DNA of 35,154 nt from positions 1-35,154 of the forward strand of contig CAUDNR010000097.1 in NCBI GenBank assembly GCA_958430865.1, read 5' to 3'. Positions within the stretch are counted from its first letter, which is position 1. The number at the start of each line of letters is the position of its first letter. This DNA is from Entrophospora sp. SA101. Taxonomy: Eukaryota > Glomeromycota > Glomeromycetes > Entrophosporales > Entrophosporaceae. A program made the position numbers and the translations under genes. The notes beneath the pieces are model-generated. The model was not told the DNA's origin. It saw only the letters and a list, made by a program, of their open reading frames with translations, and did no database searches. Of this stretch, positions 11,526 through 25,043 are shown in pieces.

Positions 11526-12120
11526 ATTTTTTGATCTTTTTAAACTGGTGAAAGTTTTTCGATAACAATAATATTAATGGATTTTTACTTTTTCTAAATA
11601 AAATTAATTATATTCTTCGTTAAAAAAAATTAGATTTTCGTTATAATTTTTGTTGTTGTTTTTTTCGTTATTAAATAATTGATTTTTGACTTTTTTTAAA
11701 AATTTTGTTTTTAAAGAAAAATTAATTAAATATTTAAACAAGTGTAAGAGTATATATATATAATATATATATAATAATTTTTTTTTTGTTGAATCCTTGT
11801 TGGAGTGATTTGACAACGATTGAGAAAGTTGTCGTATTTAAAGTTTTTTTTTTTATTTATTTTTCGTTTTAATTTATATGAATTATTATAAAAAATAATT
11901 TATTATATATATGGCGTATAAATCTACAATATATTTTTTATAATATATATGTATATAAAATATATAAAATAAAAAAATATAAAGTAGTTTATAATTATAA
12001 TTATATATATATATAGTTTTAAAGAAAATAAAATAAATAAATGTTTTTTGCTAAAGAGAAGGGATTTTTTTTTTATTGTTATAAAAAAAAAACCAAAATT
12101 TTGAATTAAAGGGCTTTTTT
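11526..12120. promoter_or_regulatory. Probable 5' flank of the AGC kinase gene
   Basis: T-rich on the plus strand (A-rich on the coding strand) with TATATA runs near 11753-11772. No specific motif can be assigned; called only from its position upstream of the kinase start. Confidence 0.3.
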
Positions 12121-15100
12121 TATAATAAAAAAAACAAATAAATATTTAAAATAAAATGAAAATTTATATTTTAAAAAAATTTACCAATCAAATCTACAAA
12201 AAAAAAATGTAATATTGCTAACTTTATTTGGGTCTCCCCCACACATAATGCATTATTTTTCTTAAAAAAAAACTTTAAATTTTTATTATTTTAAATTACC
12301 ATATAAAAAAATTTTAAATATAATATATAATATTAATATATATTAATATTTAATATTTAATATTAATTAAAGATTACTTTTTCACTTTTCTCATACATAT
12401 AGAAAAAATAAGCATTACAAACAGTACAAGCAGTATATTACGTATTTAGTGTCTAAAATATTTTTTATACAAGAACCCTTGCATATCAAAAAAAAAAGGC
12501 TCTTTATATATATATATACATACTGATACGCCTTATTTATTTATTTACAAATCCATTGTTTAATTTTTAACATTATACACTAAACATATAAAAATTGCCA
12601 CTTGTTCGTAATAATAATTCCGAGAAGATAAAATAAATTATGGGGAAATTCTTATTAATTGTTATTTATTTCTCCATCGTAATAATTGAAAAAAGGATGC
12701 AACGTTCGTTAATAACTGATTCTTTAATTATTCATATTTCAAAATCAAAAAAAAAATTTTTTTTAACTGCAAATAACTGACCGCTATTGTTAATTGTTTT
12801 ATATTTGGCCTAACTTGTCATTCTTACCAAAAAAAAACAATCAGTGCAAAATGTACATTTTATTTATGCTCATTAACAAACTTTTTTTTATTTAATAATT
12901 ATAAACGGAATATACAGCTTATTTGTTTACTCCAGATCCTAAATAAATGGTATAATATACATCATACTGTATATAAGTATATATATTTATATATATTAAT
13001 TATCAACTGTATGTGTATGTATGCATGCTATTAAATAAAGATATAGATAATAAAAAGATTAATAATTTGATTGGATGAATTAAAAAAGAAACGTATATAA
13101 TGGTTAATTGGTTAATTGATTATAAAAAAGTTAGTCAATTTAACCAAAAACAAACATAATAATGGATAAGTGTAAATTTAATCTATATAAATTATCAATC
13201 ATCGATTATAAATAATTTAGGTAAGAATTACTAAGAAAAGCCTGAAGACATTCATAATATTTTCAGATGAAAGAATATATTATATATAACACGACATTAA
13301 TTAGGAAATTTTTGAGTGATCTTTAATATGAAAGCACTCTCTTTGCAACAGGTTTATCTCTTGAATAGTTAGAAATGTCAAAAAAACCAAAAAAAATTTT
13401 TTAGTGGATTGATTACATGATATTATTGTTTATTGTTTATTGTTTATATAGAAGAATAATGTAGGAATCCAATATTGTCTAAATATAATAATTTTTTCCA
13501 AATATATTATATTAAGTACGAGAATCAAAATCAGAATATTATATAGACGGATTTAATGTTTTTTAATGTTTTGTGGAAATCACTTGGTTTGATTGACATT
13601 TATTCTAACATGTCCAACATTAAGAAGATATAATTGACATCTTATGACATAATACACAGTTTAATTTAGAAATTGGCCGGTTGGATGAATTATAAGAATA
13701 AGCATTATTTCATTATCGTAATCATCATCATTTAACAACAACTTTATTTTTTGAATTGATTTATAAAATTTAAGTGCGTGTCCTACAAACAATCAAAACA
13801 AAACAAACAAAAAAGCATGCATCAATAACAATAAATATTTATTATTTGTTTTTGACAAATGACTTCAACAAAATGCAAATACAAGAAAAAAAAAATGATC
13901 GAAGTGCCATAAAATACACATTATATATTGTTTAGCGAATAAACATTTTTCTCCCCATCAAAAATTTTAAATCATTCTTTACTAATTCCCACTCTCCTTA
14001 ATATTTTTTATTATTGTTTTTCCCCATAATTTTATTATTTGTGTTTTTTTGCCATTTCTTTGCCACGCATATTATTTTTTCCCCTCTTTCTTTGATTCTA
14101 TTCAATTCCAATTTCACTTCCAATTGAAAAATAACAATAATTGGGAGGAGAATGAGAAGAATTAACCATAATAATCAAAGTAATGATAATAACAACAATA
14201 AAATGAATAATAATAAAAATAACAATATCAAAATAACAATAATAAAGTGATAATAAGTAACAACAATAAAGTAAATAGGAAAATTATTTTTCTTTACTTG
14301 ATAATTAGTTAGCTAATTTTTTCTTTTGACAACTCTCAATTCCTCTTAGCTAACGATCATCGGCCAATTCTCTCTCTCGTCATTGTTGTGCATTTTTATA
14401 ATAATATTTGTACACAAATAAAGTCCCATGATTTACAATTGACAATTTTTTTTTTTACTCTTAATTAACATCATCTAATCTTGTTATCATATCTGCAAAA
14501 GATGTTTTTGATAACTTTAAACTCTCTAAAACAAACTTGACAATTTAACAATTATAGATAATTTATTTTTTTGGGCGATAATGTATCGGCCAAACATAAA
14601 TATAAATAAAAGGAGAATACCGACAATAAGCAATATTATTATAAATGGGTTGAAACGCCAAATATACTAATATGGAAATTATCTAGCCTTTTGATTATTT
14701 GTAAATTATACATTTTATTTCTCGAGAAAATTTATTCTTTAAAATTCCCTTCTTTGACCTATTCTCCTTTACAACCTGTTACTCTCCTCTACTATTATAT
14801 CATTGTTGTTGTTGTTATTATTATTATTCCTATTGTCAACTTTTTTATTTTTTTACCACAGTTGCCACCTTTTCGTCATTCCTTAAAATCGTTTTATTCT
14901 CAATTCTATATCTTTAGATTAGGTTAAATGAGATGACATCAGTATGCCAATTGTTAAAAATCGAATTAGTATATTAGGGAAATTTTTTTCGTATCTTTAC
15001 ACTTTAATGGTGGCACAATAATCGCTGCTGCAGGCAGTAGAACTACAATTGAACAATGGGGGCTCTAATAAATATGTATAATAATAATGGTTATCTGATT

Positions 15101-16680
15101 TAAACAAGTTTAAATCAAGTTTTTTATCATCCATTTTAACAATCATTTTTAAATTTGACAGCGATTACTTAAAATACCCTAGCTTAACAAATAATACATC
15201 ACATTATTTTATTATAGTTATAATTATTACGATTATTATTAATTATGATTTTATCGGAAATATTCTTTAAGAATCCTATTTTGCCCAGTTCCAAATTTGT
15301 TCGCCCAACACACATACAATCTATTATTGATTGCATCATAATTAAGATTTGTTTACATTTTTTTAACCAATTATTATACAATAAATAGTTAGTTGAAATG
15401 TGTGGAGTTACTTTTTTTAATTTGATGGGAGAAATTTTTTTTAATTTAATTGACACATATACACACACACATTTATAATGTAATTGAACGTGAGATCATT
15501 TTTTGGAACATTGATTGGTTGATTGCCGACTTATTTAATAATATACTAATTAATAATAATTAATAAAAATTAATGGGTGATTTGAAGAATTGAGAAATTT
15601 AAAGTTGTTTTGTTTTTATTTTTGTTTTTAATCGTGGAAAAACCATTAAAAACATTAAATCAATGCTAACTAACAAATATATATAATAAGAATAAATGCT
15701 AGCCAATCATCCGTTATTCTAACAAATCATCTGTTATTCTAACCAATTATTATTCTAACCAATTAACAAATAAACGAGTCACCTGAGAGTTTTATTCAAC
15801 CAGTTGGGCGCCAAAATTATTCAAGATTACCAACTTGTTTAAAAATTGAACACAAACGTCTTTTAAAAAAAACTCCGATGTTAATATTTGAAATTCCTCG
15901 CCCCGGATTTTTGTTTCTTTTTTTGAAATTAATAGTAATAATGTTGCGGATAAAATTGATACAATCATTAAGTAAGATGTGTTGTAAATTACGCAAAAAA
16001 CAAACCCCTCCTCATTTAAAAATTGCATCTAAAAGTTTTTAATTGAAGCCAAATATCATCATTACCAACATCATTATAATAATCACCTATAGATCTGAAA
16101 AGTAAAGATTATCATCAACCAAGCTCACACACAACGAGTGTTACAATGTTTTTTTCCTATATTCCTATTTTCCTTGAATATTATTATACAAGAAAAAAAA
16201 ATTATAAAACAATAATTATTAGAAAAAAAAAAAAATCAAATCATCAACAATATTATCTATAATAACTATAATAGCAATCAATAATGGCAATTATGGGGAA
16301 AAACTTGTAATATTCACAAATTTAAATTTTGTATAGGAAAGAAAAAAGAAATTTATCACCAAAAAAGCCAAATTAATGTAGTACAACAATTCAAATTTTA
16401 ATGGTTTCAATTTAGGAATTATTCAAGAAATACCAAATTTTTCTAAATCAATCGAATCATAATAATTAAATCAAAATAACAAATCACTCATAGTGTATAT
16501 TTAATACGCGTGATCCTTTAATATTTCGAAAGTTCTTGTATATTTAATATTTAATACTTAATAAAATCAACTGTAGATCACGCCAATAGCTACCAATATG
16601 AATATAATTCATTGTGAATATTTTATTAACTCGGCAGTATTTTAACAAAAAAAATAAAATAAAGAGGCCGAAAATGAAAC

Positions 16681-16681
<1 letters not shown>

Positions 16682-16711
<30 letters not shown>

Positions 16712-16720
16712 TAATAATAA
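16682..16720. repeat. (AAT)n microsatellite
   Basis: About twelve ATA/TAA trinucleotides, with one interruption (ATG), in the gene-poor region. Confidence 0.85.
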
Positions 16721-17469
16721 ATGTACTACAGTAATCACAACGGTAATGATGATAAAGAACTTTTGATCAATTGGGTAATTAATTAATTAATATAAAGAAA
16801 AAAAATTCAGAAACAAGTTTTGTTTCTTGGTCTATTGATTTGGTTTCATTTTAAATTCTAACAAATCTTGTCTTTTTTTTCAATTAATTAATTATACCCA
16901 GCCAATCGAAGCGTAATATGTATTGTATGAAGTAATGCGGATAAATTGTGATTTTTGGAAAATAAAAGATACAAATTTTTTTTTAATTTGTATTTTTATA
17001 TAATTACATTCTGTGTAAGTCACCTTATTTTTACAAACATGTCAAGAAGGCGTCCTATTACTTGCTGTTTTCCAAATTCTTTAAAAAAGCAAAATTAAAT
17101 TCCTAAAAACGCGAAAGCTTTGCCCTTTGTTTTTAATAATAGCAATAAATATGTATGATTCATATATGTGCGACGTATATGTAGCATAACTTACCAATCT
17201 CGTTAAACTATTATTCGATTAATCTATAATCCTACATCATCCTACCTTTTTACATTATTCTAATTTTACATTTACATTATCCAAGATTCTTTACATTAAT
17301 GTTATTGATGTTGCATTATTATTAAATCTAGAAAAAAACAATTTATTGTTTTTTTTTTTCTTACAAAGAACACAAAAAAAAAAAAAAAAGCGCGTAATAA
17401 TAATAAATAATAATGACAGACAAAATTTTAATAATAATGCGGGGTTAGTATTATAATTATAATATTACA

Positions 17470-17545
17470 ATTACACAATTACAATTACAATTACAATTAC
17501 AATTACGACTATAATTGCAATTAAAACCACAATTACGATTACGAC
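17470..17545. repeat. (ATTACA)n-like hexamer array
   Basis: Repeated ATTACA/ATTACG units, degenerating towards the right, in otherwise unassigned sequence. Confidence 0.75.
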
Positions 17546-17857
17546 TACTACGATGAATATTACCAAGTAATAATAACAACAATGTTGATAATGTTATTGT
17601 TGTTTATTAGCGATTGGTATTGTGTCATTATTGTTAATTGTGTGGGGTTTGATACATTTGCGAGGGAAATACCGACGACTTGACAATTCATTTAATAAAT
17701 GTTTTAAAGAGCTTTTCCTTATCTAATTATTTTCCTTTTCTTATTATTAACGAATTACATACATCTAATATTAACTTAACAATTCATGCATTCACTCAGT
17801 CAAACAATTAATTCGTGCATTACTAATAATCAAAAAGAATTAATTTAATTAAAAATT

Positions 17858-17907
17858 TAATAATCTAATAATCTAATAATCTAATAATCTAATAATCTAA
17901 TAATTTA
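17858..17907. repeat. TAATCTAAT nonamer array
   Basis: Five or more consecutive copies of a 9-bp unit TAATCTAAT/AATCTAATA, the last copies carrying substitutions. Confidence 0.8.
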
Positions 17908-18727
17908 ATAAATCTTTACAATAAGGAAACAGAACAAATTTAGTATTGATATTCTTAATTATATATTAGGAAATATAAATGTCCATCAACATATAAGTAC
18001 TTCAAATTCTCCCCTCTTCCCCCCATTTCTCCCCTCTCCCCCTATTCCCATTCACCTATTTACACCCATTCTCCCTAATTTATTTTATTTCAATTAATAA
18101 TAATAATTGTTCAATTGTTCAATTGTCCTTTAAAGATGAATTGAATTGAGTGAGGAGAAAGAAGGCGGTATCAACAACAGTTATAATAATAATATTCACC
18201 GTATTCAACTTGTTTACACGAGTTACCAAAAACTATATTGAAATAAAATCATATGATTTAAACCACAAGGCTTGCACCAACATCATAAAAAAGAAATAAT
18301 TTGACCCGTTATAACTATCATCCGTGACCTATTTTTTTTTACTTATTTTATATAATAATTTAAACCCATAGATTTGATTGACTCTAACTAAATTAATATC
18401 CTATTGCTGCCGAACAAATAAAATTAATTTATATGTTAATATGATGATGATAATGACTCACCCGCGAAAGTAACCTACCTGGAGGAAAGATACCCGTACC
18501 TATTTATACAATTATACATACATATATATAACTTTGTAGTTGCAAAATCTTACGTTTATATCATATGGCAATGAAACTACATTCTTGTACAAAGATGCCT
18601 GGTCTCCCATTCTCATTAATTGCACATGTTTAAAAATATAAAAATATAAAAACATATATTAATATATACACATACATGCATACATGCTTAAAATTAAATG
18701 ATCATCATTAAAAATTTTTACATTAAG

Positions 18728-18812
18728 CAATGCTGTGACTCCTTAAATAGTTATCTAAACCCCCGACCCTAACCCCCTACCCTAGATTGGCAGTTTTGGG
18801 TCACAGCATTGG
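18728..18812. mobile_element. 85-bp MITE-like palindrome-ended element with telomere-like core
   Basis: The ends are perfect 12-bp inverted repeats (CAATGCTGTGAC at 18728-18739 and its complement at 18801-18812). The interior contains CCCGACCCTAACCCCCTACCC, a degenerate form of the CCCTAA telomere repeat, and is more GC-rich than its surroundings. No obvious target-site duplication is seen. It may be a tiny non-autonomous DNA element or a filled double-strand break; a chance stem-loop cannot be excluded. Confidence 0.4.
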
Positions 18813-19189
18813 TATGACAATTGGGTATGACAATTGGCTACAAACTATTCAACAGAACTCTTAAAATATCGATTTTGATTTTTTCTTGAGTAAAATAATA
18901 ATTCCTATTAAGCAGGCTTTGGCTTGAGACAAGTTTCGACTTGATAAACCCATATCAAATCAAACCCTATCTAAACTATTCGCTGGTAAATTCTTATTCA
19001 TTCTGATCCATCAAATTTGTTTTATTGCCAACCAATGTTACATGGAAAACATTATTATAATAACAATATCTTATTTTATTATAGTTTTGAAGATATTTAT
19101 TGTTTTCAATATTAATTAATAATTTTAACCTATTTGTTGTTAAGCTTCACTTGTTAATTTTTCGATTAATAATAAAACAGGAGATCAAA

Positions 19190-20515
19190 AAGGATTGGAG
19201 GGTTCTAAAAAAAAAATATTATATATGTGTTGGGGGAAATTGAGCTTGTTGAAGACAAATCTGACAGGGAAAAATACACAATTAAAATATTTTGAAATGA
19301 GGAAGGGAAGAACCGGAAGAAGAGGAGAAAGATTTGAAGGCAAAGAAAGATAAATGGAAAGTATATGTTCAGGAATTAGGAGATGTATTAATCGAAATGA
19401 TCAATGAAACAGGGAAGGAATGCACAAAATAAAGCATTACAAATATTCAAGAAAAAATTTTTTTAATTTTCATCTATTTCTCTATTTATCTCTATACTTG
19501 GTGTACTGCTTACTATTATAATTGATTTTATTATCTAGGTGCACTGAAAAAACCTTATATGGTATGTTGAGCAGATTTGTGAGATTCCAATCAAAATCTT
19601 ACTAAAAATTCATCTGTTGTGATATAGAACTTGAAGCTATTGTTAACAAGACAAGTTATATGAACAGTTAATATGGAAAGTGTGACCACAGAGAACTTGA
19701 AGGTTAAAATAAGTGCAAATTACAACTTCACATTAGATGTAGACAACAAAAAATATTCTCGCAGAAGTGACTTTAAAATTTGTGAAATTCTACAATCCTC
19801 TATTGTAAACTATATATTCAAGTTCATTTATGCATATGAACCTTCTCAAAAGTATGCTAGCACTATGATCTCGCCGATCAAGATTTAAATATCAATATTG
19901 TTTTGAATGTCATTCACCTGATGCGTACAGTGAAATGTTTAAACAATTACAAGAATATTAATTAAACCGGAATCGCATTTCAAAACAATCTCTTAATTTA
20001 AATGAAGCTTCAAGGTCACACTATGTGTGTTCATACCTGACTGCTATGGAAAATTGTTTTGAGAGACAGTTTGATGTTCATATAATGAAACTTTCGATTT
20101 AATCATTGACAATTGACTAAAGGTAATTTCTTAGCAAGGGCCATTTTGACAAAAGTAAAAATCCTGATGGAGATAGAAACTACTTTTTATCATCACATTC
20201 AAACAAATTGCAACGTTTAATTTTAGCATTGAGGAAATCACGTGACACAAGACCGTAATTGTACTTTTTCAAACCAAGACTTTAGTCATGATTTTTATTT
20301 AGCAAACGTTTCTCACGTTAATCAAAAATTTTACATTAGTCAAGGTTTAGTCACTCGTGAGTAGCTTGCCCATAAACGCAAGACTGATGAGGTAGATTCT
20401 ATGCAGTTCGAAGTAATTGATTCACAAAAGTGGTACTTTCTGGAATGTTCACTAGATGATAACAAGAATCCGAATTCAAAATGTCAGAACTAGCCAAATA
20501 CGACAAAAAATTCTA
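19190..20515 (+). pseudogene. Decayed unrecognised protein-coding sequence
   Basis: Codon-like, less simple sequence with several open pieces interrupted by stops and shifts. One is a 71-codon frame from 19673 (MESVTTENLKVKIS...). One contains YQYCFECHSPDAYSEMFK (about 19890-19960). One contains NPDGDRNYFLSSHSNKLQR (about 20160-20220). The last is FSHDFYLANVSHVNQKFY... VDSMQFEVIDSQKWYFLEC (about 20280-20450), with an internal TAG. The segments share one strand and look like a single eroded gene or transposon-encoded protein. I do not recognise the family. Confidence 0.4.
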
Positions 20516-21737
20516 GACTCGATGACCAGATGAATTAGGCAGTTGATTGGTGGGAAGTTTTTGTAGTGCATGATGCAAGTGTTGTTTAATTTTTGAAAAA
20601 ATGTACGATAAAAAAAGAAGTGGGCTAATTGTTATTCTTTATATATTTGTTTATATTTTTAAAAAATGTACAAGTTTTTGGTATAGGCGTCTTTAGAGTG
20701 TGCTTTCTATCTTGGTAGTATGGTCTAACCCGATTGTTTGTTTTCCAGTTGCACCCGCTATTTCATTCCTTGCTCTTTTTTTTTTTTTTTACAAATTACG
20801 CTTACACTAACTCACCTACAAATTGCTCAAAAAATCCAACAGGTCAACAATCATCAACATCACTGCTTCACTTCATTACGAGATGATACACCTTTCTACT
20901 TTCTCAAATCCTGCTACACTTACTAGTATAAGACTTTGGTATACATTATACCATGTCATGTATAAAAACATCTTATAAAACAACCACTACAAGTAGACGC
21001 CATTTTTGTTATTATGTATAGAAAGAAAACTTTATGATTAGCTAATCAAGATTTACATCCCCAACATTTCTCCTATTTGCCCAAAAATTATTTGTTTGTT
21101 TGTTTTTGTATGCATATTTGTTTGTTTTTTTTATGCTTCTTTGTTGATATTTATTTCTCTGGGCTAATATACTACCACTTAAAAAGTATATAAAGTCTCT
21201 TTGATGTGGATAATTCACAGAATGTTAGAATAATGAAACTACCAAAATAGAATATTAAAAACCAAAATTTACTAAATAAATCAAAAAAGTGCAATGATCA
21301 TTTTTATTTTGTGTTCGTTTTGAAATTATAAATTTATTATTTATTTGTTTTTTTGCAGGGGAAAAAAATTATACCAATATCAACAACATTTAGTTGTGTG
21401 TGTTTGATCAGCAATCAGCCAATTCATCATTTTATACAAAACACTTCATTCCAATCAAAGAATTACTTGTACCATATTCTAGAAGAACCGTTTATAATAC
21501 TATCAATATCGTCATCCTTCTTCACCAACCTCATTAACATCATCTTCTTTAACAACTTCAGCATTATCCTCTTTCTACTTTTTTTGTTAAAAATACGTAG
21601 ACCATAAAATCCATTTGTAATTATTATGAAACTTACAAGCAAGACTAATAATGGGAATATGGATCTAAACTTGATTATGCTTCAAAAGTTGCCCCAATCA
21701 ATAGAGGGAGGAATGTTAATACAGGAATTAGATTTAT
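20516..21737. other. Intergenic, nothing recognised
   Basis: T-rich, with short tandem GTTT runs near 21089-21130. An 84-codon frame at 21353-21607 has no recognisable domain and no supporting splice context; it is not called as a gene. Confidence 0.45.
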
Positions 21738-21817
21738 TTGGCCCAGTTGATTAAAAAAGTACACGAATCAATCAATTCATCCCAACTATGTTTATCGACA
21801 AAAAAAACAAAGAAACG

Positions 21818-21819
21818 AG

Positions 21820-21855
<36 letters not shown>

Positions 21856-21860
21856 CCATC
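21818..21860. repeat. (ATC)n microsatellite
   Basis: About a dozen CAT/ATC trinucleotides followed by CAC/CAA variants, immediately before the minisatellite at 21877. Confidence 0.9.
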
Positions 21861-21876
21861 AACAACATCATCAGTT

Positions 21877-22090
21877 CCAGCCATGATGTCCTATTTCTAA
21901 TAAATTCATTTGTCGGTCGGTTATCAATTATCAGAGGAACCAGCCATGATGTTTCCTATTCTAATAAACTCACTGGTCAGTCATCAAATATCGGCGGAAG
22001 TAAACGGCCAGTCATGATATTTACTATTTCTAATAAATTCATTGGTCAGTTATTAATTATCAGCGGAAATGGACGACCAGTCATGATCAC
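21877..22090. repeat. Minisatellite, 63-69 bp unit, about three copies
   Basis: Units start with CCAG(C/T)CATGAT at 21877, 21940, 22008 and 22077 (periods 63, 68, 69). Each contains a conserved CTATT..TAATAAA.TCA.T.GTC core and an ATTATCAG.GG-like core. A 123-codon frame (21738-22109) runs through it, but its repeats reflect the DNA repeat; there is no independent sign of coding. Confidence 0.75.
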
Positions 22091-22532
22091 AAATAAAAGT
22101 TTCATGTAAAGATATTTTTAAAACTTTAATCTACTTTCCTATTAAAAAATTTAATAATTTTGTGAAATTAATTTTCTTGTTGCTTTAAATCAAACACAAA
22201 TTAGAAATTCTTGTTTTTTATAATTGTGATTAGCGTTGCTAGCTGACTAGTCATGGCCATGACTAATGATTTTATATTTACCTGCGACCAGATTTCCGCC
22301 GTGAGCCATTACAGCCTTAATATTACTGTAGTAGATATAGTCGTGACTAAATTTAACATTCTCAATAATTAACAGATTGTTTCATTACAAAATTTGTAAA
22401 TATACAATTTTTTATTTATTTTCTTTATATTATGTATATATATATGTGTGTGTATGTTAAACATCAATCTAATTAAAACAAATTGATTTTATTTGCTTCT
22501 TTCATATGTTTTAAGTTTGTTGCTTTTAAGAA
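22091..22532. other. Intergenic with an 18-bp perfect palindrome
   Basis: TAGTCATGGCCATGACTA at 22248-22265 is a perfect palindrome. A related TAGTCGTGACTA follows at about 22339. The stretch ends abruptly at the left edge of the first histidine-kinase copy (22533). Confidence 0.5.
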
Positions 22533-25043
22533 ATGGAACCGTCTGTGGTGTTTTAAATGCGGTACAAGAAACAACTCAGAGAGTTTTGGCTGCAAGAAGG
22601 CTAAAAACTTTGAGCGCTGTAGGAAATAGAACAACTGGTAAATTTGTTTATTTATTGTCTTTGATTTTATTTTTTTTTATTTTTTTTTTTATCTAAAGGG
22701 AAATTCGTCTTTTCTAATAATAGGAGCAAAATCAATGGAAAGCACATGTTTTCGTGTAATGGCTGCATTTCAAGAAAATGATGCTGATTTGAAATTTGGT
22801 ATGTTCTACTTGATCGAACGTAAAAAACCAAAATCTGACTGTATACAAAAATCGGCAAAATTAATCGCAACAACTTTTGATGAAAATTTGTTCCCGGTTG
22901 AAAACGAAGATGGCGAATTTACTTTCATCGAGGGTCATTCCACCAGAAATTTTCCTGATTATTTATTAGACACAAAAAAAATTGTAAAATTTGATCGTCC
23001 TTCGTTATTTAATTCGGATATTGGTGGCGATAGTAATGATAATAATAAAGATACAACAAATCCCCAAAGATCTTGGCCATTAAATGAAGTTTTAGAGAGT
23101 GGCACCCATGTTTTGGTTACTCTTAAAAACGATTCTAAAGCAATCCTTTTACCTGTTTATACTTCTTTTGATGGTAAAAATGCAATAACTGCTATCTTGA
23201 TTTGTGGAATTAATCCACGCCGTGCTCTTGATGAAGAGTATATGGAATTCTTACATGTAATTTTTTTCTTTTGTTAATATTTGCATTCTTATTGATGATA
23301 TTTTTTAATTAAGCAATTAATTAATTATTATAGCTTGTAGTAAGTCATGTAAGTTTGAGTTTGACTCATGGTAGATCGATAGAAGAAGAACGAAAACAAG
23401 CTGAAACTTTAGCAGATTTAAATAGACAAAAAATAATGTTTTTTCAAAATATAAGTCATGAATTACGCAGTATGTCAATATTTATTATATTATTTATTAT
23501 CCCCGCTAGATTAGAATTATAAATATTAATTTTATATTATTTATATATATATAAAAGCGCCATTGACATTGATGCTTTCACCACTTGATGAAGCGATATC
23601 TAGTTGCCCAGATGATTCCCCAATTTTGTCACATTTACAATTAATAAATCGTAATGCTCGCAGATTACTTAAATTAGTTAATATTTTATTACAAGTAAGT
23701 TGTTAGTCAATCAATAATATATATTTCTTTAATAATAATAATAATGATGATGTATCGTTATTAACTTTCTGGTAGTTTTCTCGCATTGAAGCTGGAAAAT
23801 TGGATGCAAGATTTATTGAAACAGAAATAGCGAAATTAACATTGGATTTAGCTTCAAGTTTTGAAAGTATGGCTAAATCACTGAATTTAGATTATATTCT
23901 TGATATTCCAGACCAAAAGACTCTTGATAATCAATTAACAAAAAAAGTTTTTATTGATCGTGATATGTATGAAAAAATTGTTTTTAATCTTTGTGAGTAA
24001 ACTGAAAACATTCCACATATTTGGTATTGATTTTTCATATTTGGAAATTAAAATCAATTATAAAATTAATTGTTTTTATAGGTTCCAATGCTTTTAAACA
24101 TACCTGGAATGGAAGTGTGACAGTTCGTTTATATCCTGAAAATAATGATGGAAAAGAATTTATTTTATTTGAAGTTGTTGATACAGGTTAATTTTCTACT
24201 TTTTTATCATATTTTATTTATTATTATAAAAAAAACCAATTTGAAAAATAAAAATAATAATAAATAAGTGTATATATATAGGAGTGGGTATACCGGAAAG
24301 TGATAAACCAAAATTATTTCAAAGGTTTTATCGAGTGGAATCACGCCAATCACGTAGTCACGAAGGAACAGGAATTGGGTTGGCGCTGGTGAAGGAGTTG
24401 GTTATAAGACATGGAGGTGATATTTTGGTCGAGTCAAAAGTGGATGTAGGATCAACCTTTAAAGTTTTAATACCTACAGGCTGGGACCACTTGCCACAAA
24501 AACAAATTTATTTTAAAAGTGATGAAGAAGAGGAAGATGGCAATGCTTTATTTTTTATAAAAAATGAGAACAATTATGATAATAATTTCAAAAAATTGTT
24601 CACGGAAAAAGATTTGTATCTTGAAGAGTCTCATCAATGGATACAAAAACCTCAATCATTTGATAAAAAAGAAAACATCAAATCATATAATAAATTTGAT
24701 CCGAGTAATTGTCTAGATTCAAATAATAATAATCATATTTTTAATAACAGTATTGATGTAAATATTGATTTAGAAGATAAAGAATTGAGTAACAAGTACA
24801 AGTATCTGTTGGCCTTTGATGACGATTCATTGAAACTTTATGAAAAATATAAAGTATTAGTAGTCGATGATAATAATGATATGAGGTAATAAACTATCAA
24901 ATTATCTTATATTTTACATTTTTATTTTATTAATTTTTTAATCTTTTTATAGAAATTATCTTGCAAGTTTGTTAAGTAAACTATTTGATGTTTACACTGC
25001 TTGTGATGGATTTGATGCTCTGAGAACCATGGAAAGTCTTCCT
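22533..25043. repeat. Direct repeat copy 1 (2,511 bp)
   Basis: Identical in all open segments and in the introns compared with 25271-27781, offset 2738. Base 22532 (a) differs from 25270 (c), and base 25044 (c) differs from 27782 (a), which fixes both edges. The 227 bp between copies (25044-25270) has no counterpart left of 22533, so this is not a simple head-to-tail tandem duplication. Confidence 0.95.

Larger units (their letters stand above)
12121..18727. other. Gene-poor AT-rich region
   Basis: About 6.6 kb without a supportable gene on either strand. Open frames of 60-90 codons occur but are rich in simple-repeat residues, have no recognisable domains and look like chance. Contents are microsatellites and homopolymers, with a pyrimidine-rich patch near 18010-18060. 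I saw no convincing tRNA or other RNA gene, but structure-based searching was not possible. Confidence 0.55.

Noticed and set aside
16544..16738. Leucine-rich 64-codon minus-strand frame resembling a membrane segment
   Set aside because: The leucines come from translation of the AAT microsatellite.
21738..22109. 123-codon frame through the CAT run and minisatellite
   Set aside because: The protein repeats are a direct consequence of the DNA repeats; unit lengths 63, 68 and 69 are not all multiples of three, which argues against selection for coding.
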